Below, piece by piece: positions 6,511 through 14,093 of a stretch of DNA of 40,789 nucleotides. The stretch is taken from positions 1 to 40,789 of the forward strand of contig SVQK01000111.1 of the NCBI GenBank assembly GCA_015065385.1, given 5' to 3'. The notes beneath the pieces are model-generated. The model worked only from the letters and a program-made list of their open reading frames with translations, searched no databases and had not been told where the DNA came from. This DNA is from Oscillospiraceae bacterium. GTDB lineage: Bacteria > Bacillota > Clostridia > Oscillospirales > CAG-272. Position 1 is the first letter of the stretch. Each line of letters begins with the position of its first letter. The position numbers were made by a program, and so were the translations under genes.

Positions 6511-7794
6511 TCAGACCAGATAGTTGCACGCCACCACGATGTCCGGATCCACCTTTGCCATGCGGCGGAAGAAGGCCCGCTCCACCTCGTGCTCGGCGAA
6601 AACGGTGGAGAAGGTCAGGGTCATTTTATCCCCGAAGGTACACAGGCAGATCTGGCGGGAGGAGCTGGAGTTGAACACGTCGAACCGCTCGATACTCGAC
6701 GCGAAGGGCTCCGCCATGGAAATCCGCCCGACGTTCGAAAGCGTCACGGTCCGCCGCTTCATGGAGACATTCTGGAGCGTCCTCATGATGAAGTCCTTCA
6801 GGAAAAGGGGGCAGATCCGCACGACCGGATGCCGCTCCATCTTCACCTGAGAGGCCACCTTCTGCTCCATGTTTTCCTGGGTCAGCTCATTCAAAAACGA
6901 CTGCTTCACCGAGGCCGCCACGTCCGCGAGGTCCTCCGATCCCTCGGAAAAATCGTAGGTGATCTGCACGATGCCGAAGAAATTCCGCATGGTCTCGCTG
7001 TCGAAATACCGCCTGAGATTGACGGGCATCGCCACGGCCACGGCTTTTTTCCGGTCGGCGGGCGCCATGGTGTCGCGGATCGAGAGAATCAGCTGCGCGC
7101 AGAGATATTCGGTCACGGTGACGCCCAGAGCCTTCCCCGCCGCATGGATCTTCTCCGCGCTGACCCAGCCCTCCGTGACGTTCTGCCGCAGATCGGGCGT
7201 CTTCGGCTCGCTGAACCGGTAGACCTTCTTCTGCTTGCCCCGGTCGCCGAGGAATTCGAAATTCAGGGGCGAACCGACGCCTTTTTTGAAATTCTCGGTA
7301 AACCCGTCCGCCGCCTGATCGCGCTCGGATACGTCCGGCGTTTCGACCGCGCTCCGCTCGAAGGATTCGGGATGGGCTTCGGCCAGATAGTTTTCCACCA
7401 GATTCCGGAAGAAGACGAACGCGCCGGTGCCGTCGGTCAGGGCGTGGAACAGTTCGAGGTTGATCCGCTTCTTATAGTAGGTCACGGAGAACAACAGTCC
7501 GCCCTCGTCCGTAAAGAGCGGGGTGAGCGCCGGTTCGCACTCCTCCTTCACCTCGGGCTTGACGCCGCTCCGCTCGAGATAGTACCAGAAGATCCCGCGC
7601 CGCACGGTTTCGGTGAACTGCGGGAATTCCTCGAGCGATTCCTCCAGCGCGCGGGACAGGGCGACGGGATCGATTTCCTCCCTCAGCTCGCAGGACAGCC
7701 GGAAGATCTCCGGATCCTCCGCCGAAGCGATTGACGGAAAGATCTTCGCCGCGTTATCCAGCTTTTTCCATCGCGTGTTGCCCGTCTTCCACAT
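6511..7794 (-). CDS. Condensation-domain-like acyltransferase (alcohol acetyltransferase type)
   Basis: Protein of 427 residues of the CoA-dependent acyltransferase superfamily that includes condensation domains, chloramphenicol acetyltransferase and yeast alcohol acetyltransferase. The active-site histidine motif is seen as ELFHALTDGTG (about residues 113-123), a variant of HHxxxDG with one His. A later block, VAMPVNLRRYF (about 243-253) and TLSNVGRISM (about 350-359), corresponds to the conserved second-half motifs. No carrier-protein or adenylation domain is attached, so it probably acts alone on a small alcohol, thiol or lipid acceptor. First gene of the operon with the GNAT and DUF6320-like genes; promoter at 7852-7880. 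Confidence 0.78.
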   Translation of the reverse strand: MWKTGNTRWKKLDNAAKIFPSIASAEDPEIFRLSCELREEIDPVALSRALEESLEEFPQFTETVRRGIFWYYLERSGVKPEVKEECEPALTPLFTDEGGLLFSVTYYKKRINLELFHALTDGTGAFVFFRNLVENYLAEAHPESFERSAVETPDVSERDQAADGFTENFKKGVGSPLNFEFLGDRGKQKKVYRFSEPKTPDLRQNVTEGWVSAEKIHAAGKALGVTVTEYLCAQLILSIRDTMAPADRKKAVAVAMPVNLRRYFDSETMRNFFGIVQITYDFSEGSEDLADVAASVKQSFLNELTQENMEQKVASQVKMERHPVVRICPLFLKDFIMRTLQNVSMKRRTVTLSNVGRISMAEPFASSIERFDVFNSSSSRQICLCTFGDKMTLTFSTVFAEHEVERAFFRRMAKVDPDIVVACNYLV

Positions 7795-7851
7795 GCGCCT
7801 TGTCCCCCTGCGTTTCCGATAGTTTCAGGTTCGAATGATTCACTCACTGAA

Positions 7852-7880
7852 ATTATACCACATCGCGCGCACCAATACAA
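7852..7880 (-). promoter_or_regulatory. Sigma-A promoter for the acyltransferase operon
   Basis: TTGTAT at 7875-7880, 17-base spacer, TATAAT at 7852-7857 on the minus strand. Confidence 0.75.
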
Positions 7881-7910
7881 GCGGCGCGCCCGCGATTTAA
7901 CAAATCTGTC

Positions 7911-7951
7911 AAAAAAGCGGACCGCCCGACGGAAATCGGGATCCGGTCCGC
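7911..7951 (-). terminator. Rho-independent terminator ending the T-box operon
   Basis: Perfect 8-bp stem GCGGACCG / CGGTCCGC (7944-7951 with 7917-7924) followed by six Ts on the minus strand (7911-7916). Confidence 0.9.
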
Positions 7952-7977
7952 GGAGATCTGCGGTTGTTCCCTCCGGC

Positions 7978-9003
7978 TTACTTCCGATACTTCGCGCGGT
8001 TTTCGGAGAGGATCCGGTCGCGCTCGAAGGACCAGATCCGGGCAAAGGCCTGATTGGTCTTGGCACGGACGAGATACGGATTCTTCGCCCCGTAGTCGTT
8101 GGAGATGGAGCCGAAATAGCCCCACGCGATGATCGTGCGGGCTCCTGCGTCGTACGCCGCTTCCGTGGCCTCGACGATCTCCTCTTCCATGCCGCGGGGG
8201 GTGTGATAGGTCTGGATCCAGACGTTGTGATCCTTGCCGTAGGTTTCAGCCGTTTCGATGGTCTTCTTCGCGCCGTTGTAGACGAATTCGTAGGGATTCA
8301 CTCCTGTGTAGCCCCAGTACGGGTCGGAGCCGATGTTGCCGAGCGTTTCGATCCCGCCGATCCGCCCGAGGGAGGAGAGATTGATCCCGATCCCCTCGGA
8401 CAGCATGACGCAGACCGCGTTGGAAAGACCCTTCGACGCCGCGTAGTCGCAGATATCCCGGAAATACTCCGCGATGGTGTCGAGGCGGAATGCGGCGGCG
8501 TCTTCGTCCATCGTCTCCGGCATGGGGCGCCCGTACTTCTCCTCGAAGGCCTTACGGCAGAGGGGGCAGGCGCAGGAATAAGCTCCGTCCCGCATCGGAA
8601 GATGGGGCTCGTCCCAGAAGATCGTCTTCGCGCCGGTCCACGCCACGGTGTCGATCCATTCATGCACGAACTGGCGGAACGACGGCTGGCGCAGGCAGGC
8701 CCGCACCGGATCGGGAGTCCCGTCCGAATAGATCTGATGGGCCTCCGGGTGATAGGCGAGGAAATGGGATTTGTCCCCGGGAGGGCCTCCCAGTCCCCAG
8801 TTGTCCAGCCAGACTTCAAGTCCCGCCTCCTCGGAGATCTCCACGATCTCCTTCATGACGCGGCAGTGGCGGTCCCAGTCCGTGTGGGACAGCATGTGCA
8901 CCACTAAATTCATGTGGTTGTCCGCCATGTCCCGCATATCGTTCTCCACATGGTGGAGCATCCGGCAGCCGTGATAGGCCGCGCCCGTTCTCAGCTTCTG
9001 CAT
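7978..9003 (-). CDS. TIM-barrel-like protein, possible glycoside-hydrolase relative
   Basis: Protein of 341 residues without a signal peptide. It is not a family I can name. The pattern of short strands ending in acidic or aromatic residues (LVVHMLSHTDWDRH, EVWLDNWG, TIFWDEPHLP, CVMLSEGIG, NVWIQTYH, TIIAWGYFG) fits a (beta/alpha)8 barrel with the Asp-Glu of FWDEPHL as candidate catalytic residues. CACPLCRKAFEEKYG (about 168-182) is the CxCxxC...F..KYG motif seen in several uncharacterised glycoside-hydrolase-like families. SD GGGAGGA precedes the ATG. It is the last gene of the T-box operon and ends at a strong terminator. Confidence 0.6.
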   Translation of the reverse strand: MQKLRTGAAYHGCRMLHHVENDMRDMADNHMNLVVHMLSHTDWDRHCRVMKEIVEISEEAGLEVWLDNWGLGGPPGDKSHFLAYHPEAHQIYSDGTPDPVRACLRQPSFRQFVHEWIDTVAWTGAKTIFWDEPHLPMRDGAYSCACPLCRKAFEEKYGRPMPETMDEDAAAFRLDTIAEYFRDICDYAASKGLSNAVCVMLSEGIGINLSSLGRIGGIETLGNIGSDPYWGYTGVNPYEFVYNGAKKTIETAETYGKDHNVWIQTYHTPRGMEEEIVEATEAAYDAGARTIIAWGYFGSISNDYGAKNPYLVRAKTNQAFARIWSFERDRILSENRAKYRK

Positions 9004-9021
9004 GATGGTCCTCCCTTTTGT

Positions 9022-9618
9022 TTATGTCCGGATCAGGACGTCCGCCCGGTCCCGGATCCCGAAGGCGGCCTCGTACCGGATCTCGTACGGGATCCAGCGT
9101 TCCTCGAACAGCTTCAGCCGCTCCGGGCCGTTCCGCGCGAGGATCCGCCTCCGCTGCTCCTCCGGATCGGTCTCCATAAAGCAGCGCAGATCGGCGTAAT
9201 CACCGAAATACGGATGGGACGCGTACGCCCCTTCGATCACCGTCACGGGGGCGGCGGGCAGAGTCCGGGTCCGCGCGATGCCCATGATCTCGTGGCTGAA
9301 CACGCCGTAGGTCAGGCCGGGATCGGCGAGGCGGTCGATGACCTCCGCCTTCAGCCGCTCGTAATGGATGGTTCCCCCCGGTTCGGCGTACCGTTCCGCG
9401 CTCCGCATGTCCCGGGGGAGATAGAAGTCGTCCGTATGGATCACCCGCGCGCCGAAGCGTTTTTCAAGCTCCTCCGACAGCGTGGTCTTCCCGGAGGCGC
9501 AGAAGCCGTCCAGCGCGATCACGAAAGGCTTCTCCGCGTCCCGGATCAGCGAAAAGAGCGGATCGAGCGCGCCGGGGCCGTCGGATCGCAGCATCAGCCG
9601 TTTGTCTTTCATGCCCAT
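9022..9618 (-). CDS. Uridine-kinase-like P-loop kinase
   Basis: Protein of 198 residues of the P-loop kinase class that includes uridine kinase and phosphoribulokinase. The Walker A is LDGFCASGKTT (about residues 36-46), HTDDFYLPRDM (about 60-70) is the substrate/Mg region typical of uridine kinases, VTVIEGAYASHPYF (about 126-139) is the Walker B zone, and RRRILARNG is the lid. The missing lysine-rich lid of true Udk and the small size make the substrate uncertain. It sits 18 bases downstream of the acid-CoA ligase gene, with no promoter between, so it belongs to the T-box operon. No convincing SD precedes its ATG. Confidence 0.78.
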   Translation of the reverse strand: MGMKDKRLMLRSDGPGALDPLFSLIRDAEKPFVIALDGFCASGKTTLSEELEKRFGARVIHTDDFYLPRDMRSAERYAEPGGTIHYERLKAEVIDRLADPGLTYGVFSHEIMGIARTRTLPAAPVTVIEGAYASHPYFGDYADLRCFMETDPEEQRRRILARNGPERLKLFEERWIPYEIRYEAAFGIRDRADVLIRT

Positions 9619-9636
9619 GCCGTTCGCCGGGTGAGG

Positions 9637-11271
9637 TCAGCGGGTGGTCTGCTCTTCCACGAGCCGTCCGCCGCAGTAGATCTCTCTCAGCTTCGGCTTT
9701 TCGATCTTGCCGGTGGGATTGCGCGGAACGTGGGCGAAGATGATCTTCCGCGGGCGCTTGTACCGGGGCAGCTCGAGGCAGAATTCGTTCACCTCGTCCT
9801 CGGTCAGCTCCATGCCCTCCTTGACCTCGATGATGGCCGCCGCGATCTCGCCGAGTCTCTCGTCCGGGAGCCCGATGACCGCGACGTCCTTGATCCGGTC
9901 GTGCTTGCGGAGGAAGTCCTCGATCTGCACGGGATAAAGGTTTTCGCCGCCCGTGATGATGACGTCCTTCTTCCGGTCCACCAGATAGATGAAGCCGTCC
10001 TCGTCCCGCTTCGCCATGTCGCCGGTATAGAGCCAACCGTCCTTCAAAACTTCCGCCGTGGCCTCGGGATTCTTATAGTAGCAGGTCATGACGCCGGGGC
10101 CCTTCACGATCAGCTCGCCGACCTCTTCCCCTTCCACGGGCGTGCCGTCCGGTCTGACGATCTCAGCCTCCCAGAGGTAGCCGGGAACGCCGATCGCGCC
10201 GACCTTGTGGATGTTCTCCACGCCGAGGTGGACGCATCCGGGGCCGATCGATTCGGACAGGCCGTAGTTCGTGTCGTATTCGTGATGCGGGAAGACCTTC
10301 TTCCAGCGGCGGATCAGGGACGGGGGAACGGGCTGCGCGCCGATGTGCATCAGTCTCCACTGATCGAGGCGGTAGTCCTCGAGCTTGATGTCGCCCCGGT
10401 CGATGGCGTCGAGGATATCCTGCGCCCACGGCACGAGCAGCCAGACGATCGTCGCCTTCTCCTGCGAAACCGCCCGGATAATCCCCTCGGGAGAGACGCC
10501 CCGCAGGATCACGGCACGGCTGCCCGAGATGAGGGACCCGAACCAGTGCATTTTCGCGCCCGTATGGTAGAGCGGCGGGATGCAGAGGAACACGTCCCCC
10601 CTCGTCTGCCCGTGGTGGTGCTGTTCGACCTGGCAGGAGGAGATGAGGGAGCGGTGCTTGTGCAGGATCGCCTTCGGGAAGCCGGTCGTTCCGGACGAGA
10701 AGTAGATCGCGCCGAAGTCGTCCTCGTCGAATTCCACGGCGGGAGCGGTGGAGGAGCAGTAGGTCACAAGGCGGTCGTAGCTGTCGGCGAATTCCGGCAC
10801 GGGCTCGCCCACGAAGAAGTAATTCTTGATGAGGGGCAGATCCATGAATACGGAGCGCACGCGGTCGGTGAACTCGGGGCCGAAGATCAGGACCGAGGCG
10901 TCGGCCAGCTCGGCGCAGTACTTGATCTCCTCTGCGGAATAGCGGTAGTTCATCGGAACCGCCAGCGCGCCGGTCTTGAGCACGCCGAAGTAAACGGGCA
11001 GCCATTCCAGGCAGTTCATCAGAAGGATCGCAACCTTGTCCCCCTTCTTCACGCCGCGGGTGAGGAGCAGGTTGGCGAAGCGGTTGGCCTTCACGTCGAA
11101 CTCGCGCCACGTCATTTCGCGGCGGTAGCGTCCCCCGGGAGCGGCTTCGATGAGGGAGAATTCCCTCCATGTGAGATTGGGGTCCGGCTGGTTCTGGGGA
11201 TTGAGCTCCACCAGCGCGACCTCGTCGGGATACAGCTTGGCGTTTCGTTCCAGAAGATCGGTAATGACCAT
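9637..11271 (-). CDS. AMP-forming acyl- or aryl-acid-CoA ligase
   Basis: Class I adenylate-forming enzyme of 544 residues, full length. It should activate a carboxylic acid with ATP to an acyl-AMP and then form the CoA thioester. Landmarks in order: AIYFSSGTTGFPKAIL phosphate loop (about 188-203), YGLSESIGPG (about 338-347), GWLYTGDMAKRDEDGF and DRKKDVIITGGENLYP hinge region (about 410-443), and the catalytic lysine in NPTGKIEKPKLRE near the C-terminus. The acid is unknown; fatty acids or aromatic acids are possible. The ATG at 11271 has AAAGGA as SD. The gene lies directly behind a T-box leader, which is unusual for this family. Confidence 0.88.
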   Translation of the reverse strand: MVITDLLERNAKLYPDEVALVELNPQNQPDPNLTWREFSLIEAAPGGRYRREMTWREFDVKANRFANLLLTRGVKKGDKVAILLMNCLEWLPVYFGVLKTGALAVPMNYRYSAEEIKYCAELADASVLIFGPEFTDRVRSVFMDLPLIKNYFFVGEPVPEFADSYDRLVTYCSSTAPAVEFDEDDFGAIYFSSGTTGFPKAILHKHRSLISSCQVEQHHHGQTRGDVFLCIPPLYHTGAKMHWFGSLISGSRAVILRGVSPEGIIRAVSQEKATIVWLLVPWAQDILDAIDRGDIKLEDYRLDQWRLMHIGAQPVPPSLIRRWKKVFPHHEYDTNYGLSESIGPGCVHLGVENIHKVGAIGVPGYLWEAEIVRPDGTPVEGEEVGELIVKGPGVMTCYYKNPEATAEVLKDGWLYTGDMAKRDEDGFIYLVDRKKDVIITGGENLYPVQIEDFLRKHDRIKDVAVIGLPDERLGEIAAAIIEVKEGMELTEDEVNEFCLELPRYKRPRKIIFAHVPRNPTGKIEKPKLREIYCGGRLVEEQTTR

Positions 11272-11304
11272 TGTGTCGTTCCTTTCTTAAATCCGGGGGA
11301 AAAC

Positions 11305-11603
11305 AAAAAAACCCCGCCGAAATTCAGCAGAGGACGGATCAGATATCCGCGGTACCACCTCAGTTTGCCCCGCTCTCTCGGGCGAAGCCTCCGGGACTTC
11401 GGGAAAACGCGTCCCGCAAGTCCTGCCCGATAACGGCGGCCTCCGTCGCAGCCTACGCGGAACGGACTCTTTGCCCGCTCTTTCGGTGCGCCGCTCGGGA
11501 ACTGTATTCGGAGGGGATCTCCCTGCGGCTTGCACCGACCGCCGCTTCTCTGGAAGGATCGGATCCCGGCCTACTTCTGTTCCGTCATGGCGTTTGAATG
11601 ATT
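11305..11603 (-). promoter_or_regulatory. T-box riboswitch leader, apparent tyrosine (UAC) specifier
   Basis: The roughly 300-base leader between the promoter and the acid-CoA ligase gene contains, on the minus strand, the AGAGA motif (11547-11551), a stem GCGGC/GCCGC with GGTCGGTGCAA loop (11525-11545), GAATACAG with UAC at 11504-11506 in the specifier-loop position, the T-box sequence AGGTGGTACCGCGG (11347-11360), and a G-rich stem side plus seven Ts (11318 down to 11305). T-boxes bind uncharged tRNA: the anticodon pairs with the specifier and the tRNA 3' end with UGGN. UGGU fits a tRNA with A73, as bacterial tRNA-Tyr has. Specifier assignment is by pattern, not by folding. The plus strand of this gap holds the divergent promoter of the next gene. 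Confidence 0.88.
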
Positions 11604-11609
11604 GATGGC

Positions 11610-11638
11610 ATTATACCACGCCCCGAGCGGCTTGTCAA
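11610..11638 (-). promoter_or_regulatory. Sigma-A promoter for the T-box operon
   Basis: TTGACA at 11633-11638, exactly 17 bases, TATAAT at 11610-11615 on the minus strand. Transcription should begin near 11603. Confidence 0.92.
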
Positions 11639-11658
11639 GGGAAAATCCCGCCGCGCTC

Positions 11659-11687
11659 TTTTCATTTCGGGAAAAATGTGATAAAAT
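11659..11687 (+). promoter_or_regulatory. Probable promoter for the GNAT-GrpB-GNAT gene
   Basis: TTTTCA at 11659-11664, 17-base spacer, TAAAAT at 11682-11687. The -35 matches only four of six bases. Confidence 0.55.
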
Positions 11688-11713
11688 GAAAGAAAAAACG
11701 CCGAGGTGCCGCA

Positions 11714-13228
11714 ATGAACGAACTCCTCACCCGTCCCCGGATCATTCAAACGAACCGGCTGATCCTGCGCCCGATCCGCAAAGACGACGCGCCGGACACC
11801 GTCCGCATCCTGACCAATCCCCGCTGCGCCGAAACCTATATGCTCCCGGACTACCCCTCCCCCGACGACGCCCTGCCGCTCGCCCGCCGCCTTGCCGCGC
11901 TCTCCGAAAAGACCGGGGCGGAGGATAAGCTCGTTTACGGCATCGCGCTGAGGGAGGACGACCGGCTGATCGGCTTTCTGAACGAAGTCGCCCGGGAGGG
12001 GGATGCGATGGAGCTTGGCTACGTCCTGCATCCGAATCACTGGAACCGCGGGTATATGACGGAGGCGTTCCGCGAGGTGATCGGGATGCTCTTCCGATGC
12101 GGATACTCCGCCGTCCGCGCGGGGTATTTCGAGGAGAACGCCGCCAGCCGCCGCGTGATGGAAAAATGCGGGATGACCCTCACGGGGGAGAGCGAGGAGA
12201 TCGACTACCGCGGAAGATCCCATCGCTGTGTGTACCGGGAGATTCGAAAAATCGGGCGGATGGGCAAGGCCGTCTCCGTCGTTCCGTATTCGTCCCGCTG
12301 GAAAGAAGATTTTGCCCTGCTCCGGGACCGGATCGCCGGGGCCGCCGGATCCTGTTTCTCCGCGGTGGAGCATGTCGGGAGCACCTCGGTCGAAGGGCTT
12401 TGCGCAAAACCGATCGTTGACATCGACGCCGTGCTTGCGGACGCGGGCCTGTTTCCCGCCGCGAAAGACGCGCTCGCCGGGATCGGATACGAATACGAGG
12501 GGGACCGTGGGATCCCCGGGCGGGAGGCGTTCCGGTACGTCGGCGGGGAGATTCTGCCGAAGCACAATCTGTATGTCTGCCCGCCGGATTCGCCCGAACT
12601 CGCCCGCCATCTCGCGCTCCGGAACTGGCTGAGAGAACATCCGGCGGGAGCGGAAGCCTACGGAAGGATCAAGCAGAGAGCCGCCGAGGACTTTCCATAC
12701 GAGATCGAGCGGTACATCGAGGCGAAGACGCCCTTCATCGAGTCGGTTTACCGCGAGGCCGGACTGCTTCCCTCCCCCGTCCGTCAAGCGCGAGAGGAAG
12801 ACGCCGAACGGATCGCGGAAATCCGGGTCGGCTGTTACCGGATGAACTTTTACCCGATCTTCCGCTCCGACTCATATTATTTCGGGGAGCTTTCGGTGAC
12901 GGGTCTCGCCCGCCGGATCCGCGAAGATCCCCTTTTCCCGGGAGCGTATGCCGTATTCGACGACGGCGCGGTCAAGGGGTATTCTCGGATCGAGGGGGAC
13001 GAGCTGAAGGAGCTCTTCGTGGAACCCTGTTTACAGGGCCGCGGGATCGGAACCGCCCTCTTCGGCATGGCCGTCCGGGAGCGGGGAGTCCGGACGCTTT
13101 GGGCGCTGGAGGAGAACACGCGCGCCCTGCGGTTTTACTCCCGCCGCGGATTTACCCCGGACGGAGAGCGGAAGCCGGAAGCGGATACGGAACACGATCT
13201 GATCCGGCTGTCGAAGACAGAAGCGTAA
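11714..13228 (+). CDS. Three-domain GNAT-GrpB-GNAT fusion protein
   Basis: Protein of 504 residues. Residues 1-177 are a RimJ/RimL-type GNAT (TNRLILRPIRKDDAPD, ELGYVLHPNHWNRGYMTEA, NAASRRVMEKCGM). Residues about 184-350 are a GrpB/UPF0157 domain, a nucleotidyltransferase-like fold, with VEHVGSTSVEGLCAKPIVDI as its signature. Residues about 356-500 are a second GNAT (ELFVEPCLQGRGIGTALFG, NTRALRFYSRRGF). The three are in one frame with no stop or frameshift. GNAT-GrpB fusions are known to occur; the GNAT at both ends is less usual. Substrates are unknown. SD GAGGTG precedes the ATG and a bidirectional terminator follows. It stands alone, divergent from the T-box operon. Confidence 0.88.
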   Translation: MNELLTRPRIIQTNRLILRPIRKDDAPDTVRILTNPRCAETYMLPDYPSPDDALPLARRLAALSEKTGAEDKLVYGIALREDDRLIGFLNEVAREGDAMELGYVLHPNHWNRGYMTEAFREVIGMLFRCGYSAVRAGYFEENAASRRVMEKCGMTLTGESEEIDYRGRSHRCVYREIRKIGRMGKAVSVVPYSSRWKEDFALLRDRIAGAAGSCFSAVEHVGSTSVEGLCAKPIVDIDAVLADAGLFPAAKDALAGIGYEYEGDRGIPGREAFRYVGGEILPKHNLYVCPPDSPELARHLALRNWLREHPAGAEAYGRIKQRAAEDFPYEIERYIEAKTPFIESVYREAGLLPSPVRQAREEDAERIAEIRVGCYRMNFYPIFRSDSYYFGELSVTGLARRIREDPLFPGAYAVFDDGAVKGYSRIEGDELKELFVEPCLQGRGIGTALFGMAVRERGVRTLWALEENTRALRFYSRRGFTPDGERKPEADTEHDLIRLSKTEA

Positions 13229-13259
13229 AGCCCGCCGTTCAGCCGGATCCGTAAAGAAA

Positions 13260-13294
13260 GCAGGAAACGCACATGCGCCTCCTGCCTTTTCTTT
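13260..13294. terminator. Bidirectional terminator between convergent genes
   Basis: GCAGGA (13260-13265) pairs with TCCTGC (13280-13285) with an inner GCAC/GCGC-rich extension. TTTTCTTTT follows on the plus strand; CTTTCTTT follows on the minus strand, so it can serve the converging esterase gene too. Confidence 0.8.
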
Positions 13295-13306
13295 TCTATA
13301 GCCGGA

Positions 13307-14092
13307 TCACCGGATATACGCGAGGAACCGCTGGATGTGTTCGTCCCAGTATTCCCATGTGTGCGCGCCGGGATCCTCCTCGTAGACGTAATCGAAGGGA
13401 TTTCCCTCGAAGCTCCCGAAGAAATCGCGGGTGAAGTGGGCGGAATCGAGTAAAAAGTCCTCGGAGCCCGTGGAGTGATAGATGCGCGGGACGGGCTTTC
13501 CCTCTTCGATGATCCGCTTCGCGTTGCCGATCAGATCCTCCTCGGAGCCCTCGAGATCCCGGCCGTCGTAGCGGATGTATGCGCCGCGCTCCTTTGCGGG
13601 ATCGATGTGCTTCGTGTCCGCGGGCAGCCTGCGGTTGAAGATCCCGGCGGAGAGGCATCCGATAGCGGCGTACTGCTCCGGATTGGCCAGTCCGATCTTG
13701 AGAGCCCCCGCGCCGCCCATGGAGAGGCCGCAGACGAAGTTGTCCTCGCGGGCCGCGGAGAAGCCGAAGAAAGAGCGCATCACCTCGGGCAGCTCCTTCG
13801 CGACGTAGGTGTAGAACCTCCCGCCGTGCGCCAGATCCGCGTATCCCGAGACCTCGACGCCGGGCATGACCACCGCCATCCCGAGGGGCGCGACGTACCG
13901 CTCGATCGACGTCCGCCTCTGCCAGATGGTTTCGTCGTCGGACGCGCCGTGGAGCAGCCAGAGGACCGGGATTTTCTCCTTTTCCTCGGTGTTCATGCCG
14001 ATGAGCTTCGTGGATTTCTGGGGAAGGATCACCTCGCAGCCCGTGCCGCGGCCGAGTACGTTCGAGAAGAAATGCGTATGTACGAGCGCCAT
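13307..14092 (-). CDS. Alpha/beta-hydrolase esterase (EstA/FrmB-like), second of a tandem pair
   Basis: Serine esterase of 261 residues of the esterase D / tributyrin esterase family. The nucleophile Ser is in FVCGLSMGGAGALK (about residues 119-132), the family's early PVLWLLHGASDDETIW block gives the oxyanion hole (about 42-57), and the catalytic Asp and His are likely in SEDFLLD (about 211-217) and DPGAHTWEYW (about 241-250). No signal peptide, so cytoplasmic. It starts two bases after the first base of the upstream esterase stop codon and is clearly a paralogue of it. The substrate is probably a short-chain or sugar-linked acyl ester; formylglutathione is possible for the family but not shown here. 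Confidence 0.86.
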   Translation of the reverse strand: MALVHTHFFSNVLGRGTGCEVILPQKSTKLIGMNTEEKEKIPVLWLLHGASDDETIWQRRTSIERYVAPLGMAVVMPGVEVSGYADLAHGGRFYTYVAKELPEVMRSFFGFSAAREDNFVCGLSMGGAGALKIGLANPEQYAAIGCLSAGIFNRRLPADTKHIDPAKERGAYIRYDGRDLEGSEEDLIGNAKRIIEEGKPVPRIYHSTGSEDFLLDSAHFTRDFFGSFEGNPFDYVYEEDPGAHTWEYWDEHIQRFLAYIR

Positions 14093-14093
14093 G

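Noticed and set aside
8914-11433. 839-codon open frame on the plus strand
   Set aside because: It lies opposite the acid ligase, kinase and TIM-barrel genes and the T-box. It has no ribosome site, no recognisable domain, and the biased composition of an antisense shadow in GC-rich DNA.
11585-12787. 400-codon minus-strand frame
   Set aside because: Opposite the GNAT-GrpB-GNAT gene and overlapping the T-box promoter; no domain.
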